From the NCBI GenBank assembly GCA_017464245.1, contig JAFUDV010000013.1, forward strand, positions 32,423-96,422: DNA of 64,000 bases, in the 5' to 3' direction. Under the pieces are notes generated by a model that was not told the DNA's origin, did no database searches, and saw only the letters and a program-made list of their open reading frames with translations. A program made the translations under genes and the position numbers. Positions 59,815 through 64,000 of the stretch are shown here, in pieces. Position 1 is the first letter of the stretch, and the number at the start of each line of letters is the position of its first letter. This DNA is from Bacteroidales bacterium (GTDB lineage Bacteria > Bacteroidota > Bacteroidia > Bacteroidales > UBA932).

Positions 59815-62478
59815 TTACCGGTTGCCGCGCATCATGCCGCCCAGGCCACCGCTGAGACCGCCGCCACCGCCGCTCCCGCTTCCGCCGCCCAGGCCGGAAC
59901 TGGCCCTGTCGGACATCTTCTTGTTGCTGCCCAGGCTGGGATAGAACGGCCACCAGATGCCCACCTTGAACACGCGGGCAGGGTGGATGTAGTGATGCGC
60001 GCTGAAGTAGTCATGGTCCTTGTTGGGCCATCCCTGCCCGGCATTCTCCATCTTGATGAAGATGCAGGCCTGCTTCCACTGCAAGTTGATGAAGGCGTCG
60101 AAGTACGGACAGCCCCCGTACTGTTCCTCGTTCTGGTTGTAGAAGGTGCCTGTGACGGGATTGAAGCCCGGGGCGTACCATTTCGTGTTGTAGCGGGCGT
60201 CCACGCCCACCTGCATCTGCAGCACGTCCTCCCGGACGATCGGGAACTGGAGGTACCAGCGGAGGTTCACGACAAGCTTCGGGAGCGGGACCGCCTCGGG
60301 CTTGGACGAGAGCTGGAACAGGGCCCGGTTGTCCAGGCGGAGGATGCCCAGCTTGATGTCCTTCCTGAGGGCGGCGGTGAAGATGCTCATCGCTTCCGCA
60401 TTCTGCCGGACGATGCCCAGGGTGTCATAATAGATGTTGTTCGCCAGCAGGGCGTATCCGGCCGAGGCATGCAGGCGCCAGCGGGGGATGTCCAGGGCGG
60501 CCTCGACCTTGGTCGTGGACGTCTTGGAGAAGTCGTTGTCCCACATGTAGTGGTTCGAATAGAGGTGCTGCTCGTAGAAGTCCGGCTCCTTGAGGGACGT
60601 CTCGAACCGGCCCGAGAGGCTGATGGGGCTCTGGGGGTGGCGGTGGAACGGGAAGACGTTCAGTTTCGCGTTCGCCGCCAGGACGAAGTCGCCCGCCTCG
60701 GTGCCGGCGAAATTCACCTTCCCGAGGGCGTCCCATTCCAGGTAGCGGTTCAGCCGTCCTTCGGCCCCGGCGTAGGCATAAACCGAATTCCACTTGACAG
60801 GTTCGGGCTTGCGGAGGTAGCTGCCGGGCTGCAGGTGGTAGAAGGTCTGGTACCGGTCGCCGATTCCGCCCTCCACCTTGGAAACCACGGCGTTCTCATG
60901 CCAGGGCTGGAAGCGCAGGAACACCCGGTTGTCCAGCCGGACGGTATGGAGGGAGTCCGCGCTCTTGGAGGGATTGATGAAGAACTGGTCGTGGTAGAAG
61001 GCCCTGCCGGCGAGGTCCGAGGAGTTCACGGCGTCCGTGTACATCTTGTTGAACACGGACCACTCGCTCTCCGTGCCGATGAAGGCCGACGTCAGGTCCT
61101 TGTCCAGCGTGTCCTTCCGCACCCAGGACGTATCCCCGCGGTGTTTGAAATCCTCGATGAAGGAGAAGGGGATGCGGTAGGTCTGGTCCAGGAACACCGT
61201 CCGCTTGGAGTACTTGTTGGTGGCCGAGGAGAGGGCCACGTCGATTTCCCGCACGTCCACGGTCGTGTCCCGGACCATCGTGTTGTCCAGGATACCGCCG
61301 TTCTCCGCCCGGTTGACGGAATTCCAGATCACGCCGGTGTGCAGGAGGTATTTCCTGCCGATGTAGTTGCCGCCCACGTAGCCCGTCTTGTTGCGCGCCT
61401 TCTGGTTCTTGATGATGCCGGCGCCGCCGTAGGTCTTGTATTCCAGGGCGATGTTCAGGGACGGGAGGATGTTCTGCGTCGTGAAGATCCGGATGTCGTC
61501 GTTGGACTGGCTCTCGGAGTTCAGCAGGTTGCCGGCGTAGGACAGTTCCGTGTAAGGGGTCTTCGTGTTGAACATCGGGACGGAGGAGGCGGAATACGTC
61601 CAGCTCTCGTACGGGGCGTAGTAGCTCACCGTGGACGACGGGTCCGTCCGCTTGAAGAAGTTGTAGGTCTCCACGGCCGACCCGGTCATGCCCAGGGACG
61701 TGCCGCCGATGTCCTCTTTCAGGTAGGGGTAGTCGTGGAAATGATAGTTGAACGTGGTGTCCCAGTCCATGACTTCCACGCGGTTGAAATACCGGTCGTG
61801 CTTCCAGGCGACGAGACGCTTGTAGTACAGGCTGTCCGGCAGGTAGGCGGTCTCGAGGATGCGCGGGGTGTTCTCGATGATGCTGTCCTTGATGTGCTTG
61901 AGGCTGTCCTTCACGTGCTGGATGGAATCCTGGCGGCGGAGGATGAGGGGGAGCTTCTGCTCATAGTCGTACTTCTTCCGTTCCGCCTTGGACAGGCCGG
62001 CGTACCAGATGCGGAACTTCTCCCGGGCGACAGTGGTGGAATCCGCGAGGTACAGGGAGTCGATCCGGGGCCAGTCCAGGCTGTCGCCCGCCGCCTTCAG
62101 GGAGTCGATGACGAGCCGGTGGGTGAAGGAGTCCTTCGTGGCGACGTACCAGCGGTACAGGAACGGGTCCGTGCGCCGGAGGCTGTCCGGCACCTTCATC
62201 GTGTCCCGCGCGAAGATGCGGGGCGTCGTGTCGGCCTGCGCCTCCTCGAACAGGTCGAAGTCGTCGTCCTCGGGTTTCGTGACCGGGAGAGGCTCCGCCT
62301 TTCTCACCGTGTCCGTGAGGACGGTGTCCCGCTTCAGCGTGTCCATCTGCAGGGCGTGCAGGAGGGAAAAACGGCTCTCCGGCCGGACCGCCCGGGATGT
62401 CTCCACCCCGACCGTTCCCGCCATCGTGAGTCCGGCTACCACCACCGGCACGAGTATTTCGGACCACAGGTTCTTCAT
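59815..62478 (-). CDS. Putative outer membrane porin/beta-barrel protein
   Basis: 887 residues. Signal-like start (LVPVVVAGLTMAGTVGVE), a helical charged region (about 40-220) with DTLKRDTVLTDTVRK and repeated RIDSLYLADS-like heptads, then from about residue 240 a long series of amphipathic aromatic strands (WTYSASSVPMFNTKTPYTELSYAGN, IALEYKTYGGAGII, KTGYVGGNYIGRKYLLHTGVIWN) as in the Bacteroidetes putative porin family. It ends with VGIWWPFYPSLG, the expected last strand, then a 35-residue Gly/Ser tail. Likely outer membrane; cargo unknown. Own -7 box at 62490. Confidence 0.75.
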   Translation of the reverse strand: MKNLWSEILVPVVVAGLTMAGTVGVETSRAVRPESRFSLLHALQMDTLKRDTVLTDTVRKAEPLPVTKPEDDDFDLFEEAQADTTPRIFARDTMKVPDSLRRTDPFLYRWYVATKDSFTHRLVIDSLKAAGDSLDWPRIDSLYLADSTTVAREKFRIWYAGLSKAERKKYDYEQKLPLILRRQDSIQHVKDSLKHIKDSIIENTPRILETAYLPDSLYYKRLVAWKHDRYFNRVEVMDWDTTFNYHFHDYPYLKEDIGGTSLGMTGSAVETYNFFKRTDPSSTVSYYAPYESWTYSASSVPMFNTKTPYTELSYAGNLLNSESQSNDDIRIFTTQNILPSLNIALEYKTYGGAGIIKNQKARNKTGYVGGNYIGRKYLLHTGVIWNSVNRAENGGILDNTMVRDTTVDVREIDVALSSATNKYSKRTVFLDQTYRIPFSFIEDFKHRGDTSWVRKDTLDKDLTSAFIGTESEWSVFNKMYTDAVNSSDLAGRAFYHDQFFINPSKSADSLHTVRLDNRVFLRFQPWHENAVVSKVEGGIGDRYQTFYHLQPGSYLRKPEPVKWNSVYAYAGAEGRLNRYLEWDALGKVNFAGTEAGDFVLAANAKLNVFPFHRHPQSPISLSGRFETSLKEPDFYEQHLYSNHYMWDNDFSKTSTTKVEAALDIPRWRLHASAGYALLANNIYYDTLGIVRQNAEAMSIFTAALRKDIKLGILRLDNRALFQLSSKPEAVPLPKLVVNLRWYLQFPIVREDVLQMQVGVDARYNTKWYAPGFNPVTGTFYNQNEEQYGGCPYFDAFINLQWKQACIFIKMENAGQGWPNKDHDYFSAHHYIHPARVFKVGIWWPFYPSLGSNKKMSDRASSGLGGGSGSGGGGGLSGGLGGMMRGNR

Positions 62479-62489
62479 GATGCAACCTG

Positions 62490-62497
62490 CAAATATA
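62490..62497 (-). promoter_or_regulatory. -7 promoter box of the putative porin gene
   Basis: Minus-strand TATATTTG, 11 nt before the ATG at 62478 and 11 bp from the truA stop. Confidence 0.5.
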
Positions 62498-62508
62498 CGA
62501 AGAATATT

Positions 62509-63285
62509 TTAATACCGGACTTTGCTCAGGAACAGGGCATGTCCCGGGACGGATTCCCCGGCGTCGCCGCGCGTTCCGGTCTCGATGAGTTCCTTCACCC
62601 ACTGCGGGTCATGCTTCCCGCGTCCCACCTCGATGAGCGTCCCAACGATCGCCCGGACCATGTTCCGCAGGAACCGGTCGGCACTCACCCTGAAATACCA
62701 ATAAAGAGATTCCTTCGCTTCGCTCGGAATGACAGTGTAGAGGGTCGGGGTGTAGGGCTTCCAGAAGGCTTCGGTGACGGTGCAGAGGGAGGTCTTGTTC
62801 GCGCCGCCCGTCTTCTCGAAGCAGGAGAAATCATGCGTGCCCAGGAGATACCGGCAGGCCTCGTTCATGGCGTCGAAGTCCAGGCCCGGGAAGCCGCACT
62901 GCCAGGAGTAGGCGGCTACGAAAGGGTCTTTCTTCCGATGGATGAAATAGGTATAGGAACGCTGCTTCGCGCTGAACCGGGCGTGGAAATCGTCACTGGC
63001 CGGAAAGATGCCGTGGACCACGATGGAACGGGGCAAAATGGCATTTAATTTGTAGCAAAAATCGGATGCCTCGAAGGGCAGGGAACCTGTCAGGTCGAAA
63101 TGGGCGACATAGTCGGTCGCGTGGACACCCGTGTCAGTGCGGCCGGCGCCCGTGACAGCCACCGGGCCTCCGCAGAGTTTCCCCAGCGCCTCCTCCAGGC
63201 ACTGCTGGACGGAAGGGGAGGAAGGCTGGACCTGCCAGCCGCAGAAGGAGGAACCGTCATAGGAGAGGCTGAGAATGTAACGCAT
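62509..63285 (-). CDS. truA: tRNA pseudouridine synthase A with an in-frame repeat-derived insertion
   Basis: 258 residues from the ATG at 63285 (MRYILSLSYDG), the standard TruA start; a longer frame upstream runs antisense through moxR and is rejected. Catalytic Asp51 lies in GAGRTDTGVHA; the FYLVFxSADRFLRNMVR-type segment is present as RVSADRFLRNMVRAIVGT, and LLGTHDF also fits. It converts U38-40 of tRNA anticodon stems to pseudouridine. Residues about 184-194 (VIPSEAKESLY) are encoded by the dispersed repeat at 62705-62734 and interrupt a strand pair near the active core; the frame is kept. Confidence 0.93.
   Translation of the reverse strand: MRYILSLSYDGSSFCGWQVQPSSPSVQQCLEEALGKLCGGPVAVTGAGRTDTGVHATDYVAHFDLTGSLPFEASDFCYKLNAILPRSIVVHGIFPASDDFHARFSAKQRSYTYFIHRKKDPFVAAYSWQCGFPGLDFDAMNEACRYLLGTHDFSCFEKTGGANKTSLCTVTEAFWKPYTPTLYTVIPSEAKESLYWYFRVSADRFLRNMVRAIVGTLIEVGRGKHDPQWVKELIETGTRGDAGESVPGHALFLSKVRY
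62705..62734. repeat. Dispersed ~30-bp repeat, copy 4, inside truA
   Basis: It contains TTCGCTTCGCTCGGAATGAC, in frame in truA. Same pattern as the three intergenic copies. Confidence 0.65.
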
Positions 63286-63289
63286 AGTG

Positions 63290-63297
63290 CAAATGTA
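63290..63297 (-). promoter_or_regulatory. -7 promoter box of truA
   Basis: Minus-strand TACATTTG ending exactly 4 nt before the truA ATG. It implies a leaderless or nearly leaderless transcript. Lies in the 21-bp divergent gap to moxR. Confidence 0.55.
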
Positions 63298-63306
63298 AGA
63301 AAATAT

Positions 63307-64000
<694 letters not shown>

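Noticed and set aside
59236-63048. A 1270-codon open frame on the plus strand
   Set aside because: Antisense to MltF-like, putative porin and truA genes, all supported by motifs; the frame is a GC artefact.

Overview
The window is about 60% GC and almost entirely coding. SusC/SusD genes, recurrent -33/-7 promoters of the TTTG...TAnnTTTG type, no visible Shine-Dalgarno dependence, DUF3244, DUF6443-type Rhs proteins, an ExbB-ExbD-ExbD cluster and tandem deoxynucleoside kinases point to a GC-rich member of Bacteroidales (Alistipes-like or a related uncultured gut lineage). The genus is inferred, not shown. The first gene (susC) and the last (moxR) are cut by the window edges. I saw no rRNA, tRNA, CRISPR array, prophage or IS transposase.

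Region 1 (1-13.5 kb, all + strand) is one tightly packed polysaccharide-utilisation-type operon: susC end, susD, three GLUG-repeat surface lipoproteins, then four phosphorus-directed enzymes. These are an NAGPA-type phosphodiester glycosidase, an Agp-type glucose-1-phosphatase, a secreted fusion of a histidine phosphatase with a second NAGPA domain, and an endonuclease/exonuclease/phosphatase-fold lipoprotein. Together they look like a system for stripping phosphodiester-linked sugars from a phosphoglycan outside or at the surface of the cell. This is the most interesting metabolic system here.

Region 2 (13.5-27.5 kb) is mostly housekeeping: a U32/TrhP-type tRNA hydroxylation protein, a polyprenyl diphosphate synthase, a five-gene MacAB-TolC-like export operon with an operator-like dyad on its promoter, an acyl-CoA synthetase, two deoxynucleoside kinases, a metallo-beta-lactamase-fold hydrolase and RecJ. 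A 25-bp inverted repeat links the end of region 1 to the end of the export operon.

Region 3 (27.5-40 kb) is accessory and locally AT-rich. It has a split Rhs/YD-repeat locus (DUF3244 protein, 1226-aa and 1146-aa YD proteins), an unclassified C-terminal tail with a small overlapping membrane protein (candidate toxin and immunity pair), and an orphan Rhs fragment made by a 477-bp duplication. It also has a frameshifted TPR regulator, a candidate structured small RNA with its own promoter and terminator, a degraded copy of a TonB-like gene, and a Fic protein gene whose promoter is covered by two TTCGCA palindromes.

Region 4 (40-64 kb) returns to core genes: TonB-like protein, udk, asnS, alkaline phosphatase, the ExbB/ExbD energising cluster, ansA, tatD, dprA, queA, a NUDIX hydrolase, an rRNA methyltransferase, transporters, an M13 peptidase, a FtsX-type permease, an MltF-like transglycosylase, a putative porin, truA and moxR. 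A roughly 30-bp dispersed repeat occurs at four sites, once inside the truA coding sequence. Several genes have a -7 box exactly 4 nt before the ATG, which suggests leaderless mRNAs.
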